This document shows, in pieces, positions 46,672 through 55,776 of a stretch of DNA of 64,000 bases. The position numbers and the translations under genes are program-made. The notes below the pieces were generated by a model. It saw only the letters and a list, made by a program, of their open reading frames with translations. It had not been told where the DNA came from and made no database searches. This DNA comes from Microbacterium sp. cx-55. GTDB taxonomy: Bacteria > Actinomycetota > Actinomycetes > Actinomycetales > Microbacteriaceae. How positions within the stretch are numbered: position 1 is the stretch's first letter; every line of letters starts with the position of its first letter. The stretch lies in NCBI RefSeq assembly GCF_021117345.1, contig NZ_CP088261.1:3100001-3164000 (forward strand). The letters run 5' to 3'.

Positions 46672-47328
46672 ATGAGCGAGCCGATCTCCTTCTCCGCAGC
46701 CCTCCGCGAGCGTTCCAGCGGCGCCCATTCCGGCAGCGAGGGCGCGGGATTCATGTCCGACCTCATCAAGGGCGAGGGCACCCGAGACGACTACATCAAT
46801 CTCGTGGCGCAGCACTGGTTTATCTATGAGGCGCTCGAAGGAGCGGCCGATCGGATGCGGCGCGACCCCGTGGCATCCGTCTTCATCTCCGAAAAGCTCA
46901 CCCGGCTGCCCGCTCTCGAGGCCGACCTCGAGTTCCTCGTCGGCCCGGACTGGCGCGAGCGCATCGTCCCCCTCCCGACCACGCAGCGCTACGTCGACCG
47001 CATCCGCCAGGTCGGCGCGACCTGGGCCGGCGGCTTCGTCGCGCACCACTACACGCGTTACCTGGGCGACCTGTCCGGCGGGCTCTTCATCGGCAAGCTC
47101 ATGCAGCGCCGCTTCGGATTCGACACGAACGGCATCGGCTTCTACATCTTCGGCGACATCGCCGACCCGAAGGCGTTCAAGGACGTCTACCGCCTCCAGC
47201 TCGACGCCGTGCCGTGGGATGACGACGAGCGCGAGCGCGTGATCGACGAGGTCCTGCAGGCATACCGGTTCAACACCGAACTCTTCGAGGACCTCGCGCG
47301 CGCGAAGGCCGAGTCCGCCGTCGCCTGA
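46672..47328 (+). CDS. hmuO: Biliverdin-producing heme oxygenase
   Basis: 218 residues. Proximal heme ligand His19 in SSGAHSGSEGAGFM; distal helix RYLGDLSGGLFIGKLM with the conserved GDLSGG; FYIFGDIADPKAFKDVYRLQLDAV. It degrades heme to biliverdin, CO and iron. Preceded by an iron-box-like promoter and by a DUF2470 gene; iron-starvation induction is the expected control. Confidence 0.92.
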   Translation: MSEPISFSAALRERSSGAHSGSEGAGFMSDLIKGEGTRDDYINLVAQHWFIYEALEGAADRMRRDPVASVFISEKLTRLPALEADLEFLVGPDWRERIVPLPTTQRYVDRIRQVGATWAGGFVAHHYTRYLGDLSGGLFIGKLMQRRFGFDTNGIGFYIFGDIADPKAFKDVYRLQLDAVPWDDDERERVIDEVLQAYRFNTELFEDLARAKAESAVA

Positions 47329-47542
47329 CCCGCCCGGGCGGGTGCTCCGCCTCCGGTCGCGGGCGTACCCGGTCGCTCCGCATCCGCATCCAGTCGCGGG
47401 CGTACCCGCATCCGGTCGCCGTCTCGGCGTCCGGTCGCCGTAGCCGTCCGGCAGCCCTTGCGTCACCGCATCCGGTCAGGCCGCTCCGCATCCGGTCCCC
47501 GTGGCCCGTCCGGCAGCCCTCACGCCACCGCTTCCGGTCACC

Positions 47543-47614
47543 AGATTCGGAGATGTCACCAGATTCGGATGCTGCGCCCCGATCCGGTCCGAATCTCGCC
47601 GCATCTCCGAATCT
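47543..47614. repeat. Palindrome E (single copy)
   Basis: 72 bp: AGATTCGGAGATG and AGATTCGGA 18 bp apart on the left, with the inverted GAATCT...GCATCTCCGAATCT on the right. Same layout as families A-C with different sequence. The rest of 47329-47753 consists of GCATCCGGTCGC-type and CCGCACCGCAGCACCCGCC-type short repeats, with no gene seen. Confidence 0.75.
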
Positions 47615-47753
47615 CGCGACACCGCAGCACCGCCGCCAGCACCCACACCGCCGCGCGCCCGCGCCGCGCGCCCGCACCGCAGCACCCGCCACGCCGCACC
47701 GCGCGCCCGCACCGCAGCACCCGCCACGCCGCCCCCGCAGCACCCGCCCGGCG

Positions 47754-49112
47754 TCAGGAGGTGGCGGCGCGCGCGCTCCGCATGAACCGCTCCACGTCGG
47801 GGTCGACCCGCACGTCCGAGGGGCGGAGCGGTCGCGATAGATACAGCCCGTCCAGCGATGTCAGCCGTGACAGCGCGACGTACGTCTGCCCGGGCGCGAA
47901 GGCGCCGGCCCCCATGTCGACGATGGCGCGCTCGTAGGTCTTGCCCTGCGACTTGTGGATCGTGACGGCCCAGGCGAGCCGCAGCGGGAACTGCGTGAAT
48001 TCGGCCACGATGTCGCGGCTCAGCGACCGGGTTGCCGGGTTGTAGGCGTAGCGGAAACGTTCCCAGACGGCCGGTTCGACGTCGTGATCGCGGCCGTCGA
48101 CCTCGACCCGCACCGACCCTCCGCGCATCTTCACGACCGTGCCGATCGTCCCGTTGACCCATCGCGGGCCCTCGCCGTGCGGCTGGATGTCGTTGCGGAG
48201 GAACATCACCTGCGCCCCCGGCTTCAGCTGCAGTTCCGCATCCGCGGGATAGTTCGCCTCGCCGCGACCGAAGTCGCCGCTGATCTCCGCGCGTGCCGTC
48301 TGCGCCTTACCTGCGAGCGCTTCGAGGTGGCGCCGGTTGATCGCGTTCACCCGGTCGTTGCGGGTGGCGAGCGTGATCATGGGGGGTTCGTCGGCGCTGG
48401 GCTCGGGGGGCCGACGTGCGCCGGTGTCATTCAGGATCTTCGCCATGTCGGCCGTGACCTGGCCGTGCCGCACGGCGTTCAGCAGAGCTTTGAAACCCGG
48501 ATCGGCCTGGCGGTGGATGTCGCGGAGCTCACGCACGTGCAGCTCGGCACCGAACCGGCCGAGGTCGACCAGACCGTCGTCGGATGGCTCACCCGCCCAG
48601 ACGTGCGCGTCGAAGAACCAGAACGACCGGTAGTGGTCGTTGACGTACCGCAGCTCGTCACCGCGCGGCGGCACGGGTGCCAGCTGGTACGGGTCGCCGA
48701 ACATGATCAGCTGCACGCCGCCGAACGGCTCGGCGCGGCGGCGACGCGCCTGGCGGAGCGAGCGGTCGATGCCGTCCATCAGGTCGGCGTTGACCATCGA
48801 TATCTCATCGATCACGAGGGTGTCGATCGAGTTCAGGATCTTGCGGGTCGCGTCGGACTGATCGAGCTCGGTGTTCGCGATGAGGCCGATGGGCAGCTTG
48901 AACAGCGAGTGGATCGTCTGGCCCTCGACGTTCAGCGCGGCGACGCCGGTGGGCGCGCAGACGGCGATCGTCTTCGCGGTGTTCCACGCGAGGTGCTGCA
49001 AGAGCGTGGATTTTCCGGTGCCGGCGCGTCCCGTCACGAACACGTGCTCGCGCGTGTCTTCGATGAGCCGGAACAGCGCCTCCTGCTCGGCAGAGAGCGG
49101 CGGCGTGTTCAT
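47754..49112 (-). CDS. PIF1/RecD-like superfamily 1B helicase
   Basis: 452 residues. Walker A VFVTGRAGTGKSTLLQHLA (28-40), ALNVEGQTIHSLF, Walker B LVIDEISMV, FGDPYQLAPVPP (motif III), and the C-terminal AWAVTIHKSQGKTYERAIVDMGAGAFAPGQTYVALSRL motifs V-VI. A 5'-3' DNA helicase of the PIF1 group; role in replication or recombination inferred. ATG 49112 is chosen; an ATG three codons upstream is also possible and neither has an ideal ribosome site. Confidence 0.87.
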   Translation of the reverse strand: MNTPPLSAEQEALFRLIEDTREHVFVTGRAGTGKSTLLQHLAWNTAKTIAVCAPTGVAALNVEGQTIHSLFKLPIGLIANTELDQSDATRKILNSIDTLVIDEISMVNADLMDGIDRSLRQARRRRAEPFGGVQLIMFGDPYQLAPVPPRGDELRYVNDHYRSFWFFDAHVWAGEPSDDGLVDLGRFGAELHVRELRDIHRQADPGFKALLNAVRHGQVTADMAKILNDTGARRPPEPSADEPPMITLATRNDRVNAINRRHLEALAGKAQTARAEISGDFGRGEANYPADAELQLKPGAQVMFLRNDIQPHGEGPRWVNGTIGTVVKMRGGSVRVEVDGRDHDVEPAVWERFRYAYNPATRSLSRDIVAEFTQFPLRLAWAVTIHKSQGKTYERAIVDMGAGAFAPGQTYVALSRLTSLDGLYLSRPLRPSDVRVDPDVERFMRSARAATS

Positions 49113-49243
49113 CCCTCCCATGGTAGGCGGGCGGATGCGCAGAATCGGGCCGTCCACACCCGCGCGTCCGCCGTCCACAGCACACATTGCGCCCCGTGGC
49201 GACTCCCCACGTTCTCGCGGGGAGGGTTTCCTAGACTGACCGC

Positions 49244-50311
49244 GTGAGCAATGCGACGACCGGGGGGCGGATGCGGAGCGCCCGGGGTCGGACGTTCGAC
49301 CTCGGCATCCTCGCGCTCATCGGCGTTCTGCTGTTCGGCGCGCTCGCAGCGGGCACCGCCGCGCTCTACCGCGAGTTCTACAGTCCGTCCGCCTTCGTCC
49401 TCCGCTACCTGTCGATGCTGGAGTCCGGTCGCGCCGCCGATGCGCTCGCGATGCCGGGCGTCACGCTCGACGGCCGGCAGCTGACCAACGCGCGGCTGCC
49501 GCAGTCCGCATCCGATGCCCTGCTGCGCAGCGCCGCGCTCGGCGACCTCGATGACGCAGAGATCACCGGCGAGGTGCAGGATGGCGACACGACGATCGTC
49601 AGCGCCCGGTACGAAGCCGGCGGGCACCGCGCGACCACCTCGTTCCGGATCGCGCGCAACGGCACCATCGGCCTCGCCCCGTCCTGGCGATTCGCGCAGA
49701 GCCCGCTCGCGGTCATGAAGGTGTCGGTCGCCGGTTCGATGACGTTCGAGGTGAACTCCTTCTCGCTCGACAAGCGCCAGGTGTCGCCGGAGGGGGCCGA
49801 CGCTGACCCGCTCGCCCCCGTGTCGATGCTGGTGTTCTCGCCCGGCCTGTACTCGATCTCGGTCGACACCCCGATCGCGAAGACGCCGGGGATGGCCGTG
49901 CTCGCCGACGCGCCGATGGTGAACGTGCCCGTGACCCTGCAGGCCGAGCCCACACAGAAGTTCATCGACGTCGTGCAGCAGCGCGTCGAGGAGTTCCTCA
50001 CCAACTGCACCTCCCAGCAGGTGCTGCAGCCGACCGGATGCCCATTCGGCTTCGTGGTCCGCAACCGCGTCGAGCAGTTGCCAAAGTGGACGATCACGGA
50101 ACAGCCCGAGATCAGCGTGGTCGCCGACGGTGCCGGATGGCGCATCCCCGACACGGCAGCGACCGCCCACATCGATCTCACGGTGCGGTCGCTGTTCGAC
50201 GGCGCGTTGTACCCCGTGGCCGAGGACGTGCCGTTCGTCGTCAACGGCACGATCTCCGTGCTGCCCGACGGCACCGCGTCGATTCGGCTCGGCGGTTCCG
50301 ACCTCGACTGA
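49244..50311 (+). CDS. Membrane-anchored extracellular protein, unknown
   Basis: 355 residues from GTG 49244. A short Arg-rich cytosolic segment, one membrane helix (LGILALIGVLLFGALAAGTAALY, 20-42), then an extracytoplasmic beta-rich domain containing one Cys pair (NCTSQQVLQPTGCPFGFVV). No recognised family. The small repeated beta modules (VNVPVTLQAEP; VNGTISVLPDG) suggest an envelope role. It faces the helicase gene across 130 bp. Confidence 0.75.
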   Translation: MSNATTGGRMRSARGRTFDLGILALIGVLLFGALAAGTAALYREFYSPSAFVLRYLSMLESGRAADALAMPGVTLDGRQLTNARLPQSASDALLRSAALGDLDDAEITGEVQDGDTTIVSARYEAGGHRATTSFRIARNGTIGLAPSWRFAQSPLAVMKVSVAGSMTFEVNSFSLDKRQVSPEGADADPLAPVSMLVFSPGLYSISVDTPIAKTPGMAVLADAPMVNVPVTLQAEPTQKFIDVVQQRVEEFLTNCTSQQVLQPTGCPFGFVVRNRVEQLPKWTITEQPEISVVADGAGWRIPDTAATAHIDLTVRSLFDGALYPVAEDVPFVVNGTISVLPDGTASIRLGGSDLD

Positions 50312-50391
50312 AGGCCGCCCGGCGAGGCTGAGCGCCCGGCGAGGCTCGGGGCCGCCCCCCGGCCCCAGCGCGCGTCAGCGCCCGGCAAAGC

Positions 50392-52428
50392 TCACCGAGC
50401 TGCGCGGGAGTCCTTCTCGGCGAGCGCCGCGAGCCGGGCGTTGTACTCGTGCAGCTCCGCATCACCGGAGCGATCGGCCTGACGGTCGCTGCTGCGCTGC
50501 AGCCGGTCGTCGCTGCGGCTCCACTGGATCGCCACCGTGATGCCGATGATGAGGGCCGGGATCTCGCCGATCGACCAGGCCGCGCCGCCGCCGATGTACT
50601 GGTCCTCCAGCGGCGTCGGCCCCCACGTGCGCCCCATCGACCCGAACCATTCCGCCGCAAACAGGCCGGTCTGCATCATGATCGCGATGCCGAAGAAGGC
50701 ATGGATGGCGATCACCATCGCCAGCGTCACCAGGCGGAACGGGTACGGGAGCCGGTAGGGCACCGGATCGATCCCGATCAGAGAGAGGACAAACAGGTAC
50801 CCCGTGATGAGGAAGTGGACGACCATCCACTCGTGCCCGAGGTGGTCGTACAGCGACCAGCGGAACAGGTCGGTGTAGTAGAAGATCCAGAGCGAGGCGA
50901 CGAAGTTCGCGGCCGCGAAGAGCGGATGCGTCACGACCTTCGACAGCGGCGAGTGCACGGCCCACAGGATCCACTCGCGTCCGCCGCGGGTGCCGTCATC
51001 ACGCTTGCGGATGGCGCGGAGTGCGAGGGTCACGGGCGCACCGGGCACCAGCAGCACCGGGATCGCCATCGTGAGCGCCATGTGGCCACCCATGTGCACG
51101 CTGAACAGGTAGTCCTGGTAGACGTTGATCGGTCCGCACGTCACCCACAGCAGCAGCAGCATCCCGAGCACCCAGAGGATGGTGCGGTAGATGGGCCAGC
51201 GATCGCCGCGGCGGTGCAGCCGCCACACTCCGGCGAGGTAGAAGAACAGCCCGAACCCGGCGGCGAACGCCCACAGCAGGTCGATGTTCCACGACGTGAA
51301 CCATTGGCCGATACCGAGCTCCGGGGGAACGGTCGCGTCCGTCAAGAACTGCGCCGGCGTCTGGGCGATCGGCGGAGTCTGGTCGGTCGGCGGGGCCGTT
51401 CGCGCGAGCGCCGCAGCCGCCCCGCTCGCGATGCCCATCAGCGCGAGTTCGATGCCGATCAGCATCCAGAAGCTCCGGGATGCCGCATCCGCCGTCAATC
51501 GTCCGATCAGGCGCAGGCGATACCAGGCGGCGAGGACGCCCATCGCGACCAGGGCGACGACCTTGACGATCAGGATCGCTCCGTACGGCGAGAACAGCGC
51601 CGGCAGCGACCCGAGGCTGACCGTTGCGCGCACGGTTCCCGAGATCGCGACGACGATGAACGCCACCAGCGCGATGCTCGAGTAACGACGCAGCACTCCG
51701 GTCAGCTGGGTGCTCCCCATGACCGGACGGATGAGCACGAGCAGGAGCAGCCCGCCCAGCCACACGGCCGCGGCGATGATGTGCAGCACCAGCGAGAGCG
51801 TCGCGATGTTGTGGTTCGCGAGTTCGCCGGAGTGCCCCTGGGTGCCCATCGGCACGAGTGTCGCCGTGGCGAGCAGCGCGACGATGAGGGTCGGCGTCCA
51901 CGAGCGCACCGCGAAGGTCAGCACCGTCAGGACGGCCCCGGCGATGGTCGTGATGAGCCAGGTGCGGCCGAGTTCCAGGTCGACGAGGAATCGACCGAGC
52001 TGCTGCCCGAACACCGCGTCGGCGCTGGGAGCGGCATTGAAGACATTGACGAAGGTGAGAAAGCCCGTCGCCGCGGCCGCGACCGTGAACACGGCGGCGG
52101 CAACGGATGCGGTATCGAGCGCGATATCGAACGCGCGCTCCTCGGGCTTCAGCGCGAACAGCGCGAGAACGAGCGAGCCGACCAACCCGGCCGCCGAGAG
52201 GTTGACGACGAGGGTGACGATGGGGAGTCCCCATCGCACCACGGGACCCGCGTCGGCGATCGCGAGCGGCGCAGCGCCCCCGCCGTAGAGGAGCGCGGCG
52301 ACCAGAGCGAGAATCGCCGTCACGAAGAGGATCGCCGGTCCCGCGAACCGCAGAACCGTGGGCGATCCCGGGCGGTTCGCGCCTCCGCGCGCGGCATCGA
52401 CGCCGCGGGGAGGGAGCGTCGTGGTCAC
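50392..52428 (-). CDS. CopD-CtaG fusion: copper/cytochrome oxidase assembly membrane protein
   Basis: 678 residues, about fourteen or more helices. The N-terminal half has the CopD-type copper-resistance domain (LADLELGRTWLITTIAGAVLTVL ... HIIAAAVWLGGLLLLVLIRPVMG). The C-terminal half is caa3_CtaG (LLWVTCGPINVYQDYLFSVHMGGHMALTMAIPVLLVPGAPVTLALRA, HAFFGIAIM). Transfers copper to cytochrome c oxidase. This fusion is common in actinobacteria. Ends in a short Arg/Ala-rich tail. Confidence 0.88.
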   Translation of the reverse strand: MTTTLPPRGVDAARGGANRPGSPTVLRFAGPAILFVTAILALVAALLYGGGAAPLAIADAGPVVRWGLPIVTLVVNLSAAGLVGSLVLALFALKPEERAFDIALDTASVAAAVFTVAAAATGFLTFVNVFNAAPSADAVFGQQLGRFLVDLELGRTWLITTIAGAVLTVLTFAVRSWTPTLIVALLATATLVPMGTQGHSGELANHNIATLSLVLHIIAAAVWLGGLLLLVLIRPVMGSTQLTGVLRRYSSIALVAFIVVAISGTVRATVSLGSLPALFSPYGAILIVKVVALVAMGVLAAWYRLRLIGRLTADAASRSFWMLIGIELALMGIASGAAAALARTAPPTDQTPPIAQTPAQFLTDATVPPELGIGQWFTSWNIDLLWAFAAGFGLFFYLAGVWRLHRRGDRWPIYRTILWVLGMLLLLWVTCGPINVYQDYLFSVHMGGHMALTMAIPVLLVPGAPVTLALRAIRKRDDGTRGGREWILWAVHSPLSKVVTHPLFAAANFVASLWIFYYTDLFRWSLYDHLGHEWMVVHFLITGYLFVLSLIGIDPVPYRLPYPFRLVTLAMVIAIHAFFGIAIMMQTGLFAAEWFGSMGRTWGPTPLEDQYIGGGAAWSIGEIPALIIGITVAIQWSRSDDRLQRSSDRQADRSGDAELHEYNARLAALAEKDSRAAR

Positions 52429-52451
52429 CGCTTAAGCCTAGGCGCGAACGA

Positions 52452-52483
52452 CGAAGGAGGACGCCGAGCGGCGTCCTCCTTCG
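52452..52483 (-). terminator. Terminator of the HU gene
   Basis: 14-bp perfect stem CGAAGGAGGACGCC / GGCGTCCTCCTTCG with a GAGC loop, 16 bp after the HU stop on the minus strand and before the CopD-CtaG start. Confidence 0.88.
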
Positions 52484-52498
52484 CGGGTCTTCCGTCGA

Positions 52499-52786
52499 TT
52501 ACTTGACGGCTGCCTTCAGCTTCGAACCTGCGGTGACCTTGACGCGCTTGCCCGCGGGGATCTGGATCTCGGCGCCGGTCTGGGGGTTGCGGCCGGTGCG
52601 AGCAGAGGTCTCGACCTGCTCGAACGCGATCCAGCCCGGGATGGAGACCTTCGAGCCCTTGGCGACGGCCTCGGACACGGTGGAGAAGAGGGAGTCGAGC
52701 ACGCTCGAGACGGCGGACTGGCTCTGTCCGGTTGCGCTGGCAATGCTCGCGACGAGCTCGGTCTTGGTGATGGACTTGTCGGCCAT
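52499..52786 (-). CDS. HU-family DNA-binding protein
   Basis: 95 residues from ATG 52786, with GGAGG 8 nt upstream. Typical HU: DKSITKTELVASIASATGQSQSAVSSVLDSLFSTVSEAVAKGSKVSIPGWIAFEQVETSARTGRNPQTG, with the DNA-clamping arm GRNPQTGAEIQIPAGK (Pro intercalator). It lacks the long Lys/Ala C-terminal tail of mycobacterial HupB. It bends and compacts DNA. A -10-like TATATT lies at 52879-52874 on the minus strand. Confidence 0.93.
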   Translation of the reverse strand: MADKSITKTELVASIASATGQSQSAVSSVLDSLFSTVSEAVAKGSKVSIPGWIAFEQVETSARTGRNPQTGAEIQIPAGKRVKVTAGSKLKAAVK

Positions 52787-53128
52787 GTGGTTGTCCTCCA
52801 AGCGGCGAGATTCGCCGCTGCTTGACTTCGACCCGGGGGCTTGGCCCTCGGTTGGTCGGATCGACCGTGCTCGAATATACCCACGTTCCCCGACATTCCG
52901 CGGATTTACGGGGTTTTACGACGCGAAAAGGCGGCGTGTCCGGTTACGCCGCGGGCGTAGCGGGCGGATGAGGCCGTTTTCACGCATCCGCAGCGGTCTT
53001 CGTGGGGTTTTTCGCGGGTTTCTGCGGGAGGGGTGGGTCGAGGGGCGGGGGGCCGGGCGGGAGCCTGGTCGAGGGCCGGGTGGGGGGCCCGATCACGTCC
53101 CGGCCCGACCCGGCCCGGCCCGGCCCGT

Positions 53129-53198
53129 AGCGAGGAGATCTGCCGGAGCGAGGACCGAATCGCCCGCACCCGCCCTCGCTTCGGCAGATCACCTCGCT
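53129..53198. repeat. Dispersed palindrome family A, copy A5
   Basis: AGCGAGGAGATCTGCCGGAG ... CTTCGGCAGATCACCTCGCT, 70 bp, beside a CCCGGCCCGG tandem run. Between divergent HU and DUF559 genes. Confidence 0.86.
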
Positions 53199-53248
53199 CG
53201 GGCCGGCGCCGCCAGCCTCCGCGGCCGCGCCGATCCGGGCGAAGAGCC

Positions 53249-53360
53249 CGAGCGATGCCGAGCCATGCCGAGCCGATCCGCGCGATGCCGAGCCATGCCG
53301 AGCCATGCCGAGCGAAGCCGAGCGAAGCCGAGCCGATCCGCGCGATGCCGAGCGATGAGC
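53249..53360. repeat. 10-bp tandem repeat around CATGCCGAGC
   Basis: About eleven degenerate units of 10 bp (GATGCCGAGC, CATGCCGAGC, GAAGCCGAGC, GATCCGCGCG), including one larger internal duplication. With A5 and G-rich sequence it fills 52787-53496; no gene is seen there. Confidence 0.8.
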
Positions 53361-53496
53361 CCGAGGGCGGAGTACTCCGGCGTCCGAGTCCTGTCAGCGC
53401 GCCACCGTTCCTCCCCAGGTCGGTGTGCAGCGCGCATCGTCCACGGATGGGAAGAATCGGATGCGGTCGCGACCCTGCGGCCGCCAGGCTCGCGGC

Positions 53497-54339
53497 ATGA
53501 GAGCTACCGCCTTCCGTGCCGTCGACGCCGTGATGGCCGCCGGCGGAGTTGCGCGCAGTGCGACCCTGATGCGCGCCGGGGTGTCGAAGCACGCGCTCGC
53601 TGAGGCCGTCGGCGCCGGTGCACTGATCCGCATCCGGCGCCGCTGGGTGGCGATCCCCGACGCCGACCCGTTTCTCATCAGCGCCGCCCGGGAGAGGGTG
53701 ATTCTGTCGTGCATAACGCGGGCGCAGCGGCTGCGTCTGTGGGTGCTCGAAGACGAGCGTCCGCACGTCGCCGCGCCTCCGCACGCGGGAATGGTGACGA
53801 CCCGCGCCGCCGTCGTGCACCGGCATGCGCCGCTGGTGCCGCGCCATCCGGATTCCCTCGAGGACTCGATCGAGAACACGCTGAGTCTCGTCGCCGTCTG
53901 CCAGCCGTTCGAGCGGGCGCTCGCTATCTGGGACTCCGCCTTCCGCCAGGGCATCGCTGACCCGCACGCGATGTCGGGCTACGATCTGGGCCTCAAGGCA
54001 CGCGAGGTTCTCGAAAGCGCCAGCGCCTACCGCGATTCGGGGCTCGAGACGATCGTCTACGTACGGCTGCGCTTTCTTCGGATGCCGATCGTCTCGCAGG
54101 TGTGGATCGCCGGCCATCGCGTGGATTTCCTCATCGGCGAGCGCCTCATCCTGCAGATCGACGGCGGACACCACGTCGGCGCGCAGCGAGCCGCTGACAT
54201 CGCGCACGATGCGCAGTTGATGCTGCTCGGCTACCACGTCATCCGGGTCACCTACGCCCAGGTGATGGAGGGCTGGGCGACCGTGCTCGACCTCATCCTT
54301 CGCGCGATCGGACAGGGCCTGCACCTCGCCCGCCGCTGA
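53497..54339 (+). CDS. DUF559 / VSR-fold protein with N-terminal winged helix
   Basis: 280 residues from ATG 53497. The N-terminal 60 residues resemble the AbiEi-like winged helix (GGVARSATLMRAGVSKHALAEAVGAGALIRIRRRWVAIP). The C-terminal 110 residues are the DUF559 endonuclease-like fold (VWIAGHRVDFLIGERLILQIDGGHHVGAQRAADIAHDAQLMLLGYHVIRVTYAQVM). The usual acidic residue before the DG motif is Gln (LQIDG), so catalysis is uncertain. Widespread, unassigned actinobacterial family. Stand-alone. Confidence 0.82.
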   Translation: MRATAFRAVDAVMAAGGVARSATLMRAGVSKHALAEAVGAGALIRIRRRWVAIPDADPFLISAARERVILSCITRAQRLRLWVLEDERPHVAAPPHAGMVTTRAAVVHRHAPLVPRHPDSLEDSIENTLSLVAVCQPFERALAIWDSAFRQGIADPHAMSGYDLGLKAREVLESASAYRDSGLETIVYVRLRFLRMPIVSQVWIAGHRVDFLIGERLILQIDGGHHVGAQRAADIAHDAQLMLLGYHVIRVTYAQVMEGWATVLDLILRAIGQGLHLARR

Positions 54340-54467
54340 CGCCCGGAGACCTGCCCCCGCACCGCCCGCCGTGCGCCTGAGGGAGAGCTGCCCGATCGCC
54401 CGCGCGTTGCAAGGAGATGTGCCCGATAGCCCACCCGAAGCGAGGTGGCTGGCGCGAACGCCCGGCG

Positions 54468-54541
54468 GAAGCGAGGAGATTTGCCCTAGCGAGGACCGAA
54501 ACACCCGCATCCGCCCTCGCTTCGGCAGATCACCTCGCTTC
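54468..54541. repeat. Dispersed palindrome family A, copy A6
   Basis: GAAGCGAGGAGATTTGCCCT ... CTTCGGCAGATCACCTCGCT, 74 bp; part of a longer duplicated block with A7 (offset 199 bp, sharing the following GGGCCGCGGATGGGAGCGAT). Confidence 0.88.
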
Positions 54542-54666
54542 GGGCCGCGGATGGGAGCGATCACGCCCGGATGCAGCCTCGCCCGGACCACCTCAGTCCT
54601 GAAACAACCCCGGGCATCTGTCGGAACACTCGACCAGAGCGAGGCGAATTACCCGAACGCCCCGCC

Positions 54667-54738
54667 GAAGCGAGGAGATCTGCCCTAGCGAGGACCGAAT
54701 CACCCGCATCCGCCCTCGCTTCGGCAGATCACCTCGCC
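54667..54738. repeat. Dispersed palindrome family A, copy A7
   Basis: GAAGCGAGGAGATCTGCCCT ... CTTCGGCAGATCACCTCGCC, 72 bp. Repeats and the hairpin at 54871-54906 are all that is seen in the convergent gap 54340-54918. Confidence 0.88.
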
Positions 54739-54870
54739 ACGGGCCGCGGATGGGAGCGATCGCGACCGGATGCTGACTCCACCGCCAGCACCAGACCCCA
54801 GCCCGACCTCGCACCCCGAACCCCAGCCCGCGGCCCGCGGCCCGCAGCCCACCCCCGCATCCGCCAACGC

Positions 54871-54906
54871 GAAAGCCCCGGAGTTCCGTAGAACTCCGGG
54901 GCTTTC
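54871..54906 (-). terminator. Terminator of the rpmB-rpmG-rpsN operon
   Basis: Perfect 16-bp stem GAAAGCCCCGGAGTTC / GAACTCCGGGGCTTTC with a CGTA loop, 13 bp after the rpsN stop. Confidence 0.92.
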
Positions 54907-54918
54907 TGCTGCGGGTGC

Positions 54919-55224
54919 TTACCAGCTGGACTTGGTCACACCGGGCAGCTCGCCACGGTGGGCCATGTCGCGGAAGCGCACACGGGAGATGCCGAACTTC
55001 GTCAGCACACCGCGGGGGCGGCCGTCGATGACGTCGCGCGAACGCACACGCACCGGCGACGCGTTGCGCGGCAGCTTCTGCAGGCCGAGGCGAGCGGCTT
55101 CGCGCTCTTCGTCGGTCGAGGTCGGGGCGACGAGCGCCTTCTTCAGCTCGGCGCGCTTGGCAGCGTTGCGGTCGACGACCACCTTGCGCTGCTCGTTGCG
55201 CGCGATCTTGCTCTTCTTAGCCAT
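54919..55224 (-). CDS. rpsN: 30S ribosomal protein S14, zinc-free (Cys-less) form
   Basis: 101 residues: [29 protein letters not shown]..., then [51 protein letters not shown]. No Cys, so it belongs to the zinc-independent type; the zinc form has a CxxC...CxxC finger. Last of three ribosomal genes; its start is 5 bp after the rpmG stop. Strong terminator follows. Confidence 0.95.
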   Translation of the reverse strand: MAKKSKIARNEQRKVVVDRNAAKRAELKKALVAPTSTDEEREAARLGLQKLPRNASPVRVRSRDVIDGRPRGVLTKFGISRVRFRDMAHRGELPGVTKSSW

Positions 55225-55228
55225 GGGA

Positions 55229-55399
55229 TCAGCGCTCCTCTCGGAATTCGACGTGCTTGCGGACCACCGGGTCGTACTTCTTCAGCACGATGCGGTCGGG
55301 GTTGTTGCGGCGGTTCTTGCGCGTCACGTAGGTGTACCCCGTGCCTGCGGTCGAACGCAGCTTGATGATCGGACGAACGTCCTGAGCCTTCTTGGCCAT
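55229..55399 (-). CDS. rpmG: 50S ribosomal protein L33, Cys-less form
   Basis: 56 residues: [56 protein letters not shown]. All zinc-ligand Cys of the C+ form are missing. The ATG shares one base with the rpmB stop (TAATG), so it is coupled. Found by reading the gap between rpmB and rpsN. Confidence 0.95.
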   Translation of the reverse strand: MAKKAQDVRPIIKLRSTAGTGYTYVTRKNRRNNPDRIVLKKYDPVVRKHVEFREER

Positions 55400-55635
55400 T
55401 AGAGCTTCACGCCCTTCGCGAGGATGTCCTTCACGACGGACTCGATGCCACGTGCGTCAATGACCTTGATGCCCTTCGCCGAAACGTTGAGCTTGATGTT
55501 GCGACCCAGCGACGGAACGAAGTAGGTCTTCTTCTGCACGTTCGGGTCGAAGCGGCGCTTCGTCCGACGGTGCGAGTGCGAGATGTTGTGACCGAAGCCG
55601 GGAACTGCTCCTGTCACCTGGCACACTGCTGCCAT
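55399..55635 (-). CDS. rpmB: 50S ribosomal protein L28, zinc-free type
   Basis: 78 residues: [40 protein letters not shown], ending [11 protein letters not shown]. Only one Cys, so it cannot form the zinc finger of the C+ form. AAGGAGA precedes the ATG. In Streptomyces the matching L28-L33-S14 set is Zur-repressed (established); no clear Zur box is seen in the 140 bp upstream here, but a 14-bp inverted repeat is (55681-55694 / 55765-55778). Confidence 0.95.
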   Translation of the reverse strand: MAAVCQVTGAVPGFGHNISHSHRRTKRRFDPNVQKKTYFVPSLGRNIKLNVSAKGIKVIDARGIESVVKDILAKGVKL

Positions 55636-55776
55636 GGTGATGTCTCCTTCTGTACCGTGAGGCCGGACGGCCCCACCCAAGATCCCTTGTCTGCACCCCA
55701 CTCGCACCCGATCGTTTCGGATCGGCGATGTGAGGGAGGGTGCGTACTGCTCGCTGGAGTGCGGGCAGACAAGAGA

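Noticed and set aside
55636..55776. Zur box upstream of rpmB
   Set aside because: No TGATAA-N3-TTATCA or Streptomyces-like TGAAAATGATTTTCA sequence could be found; only the 14-bp inverted repeat is present.
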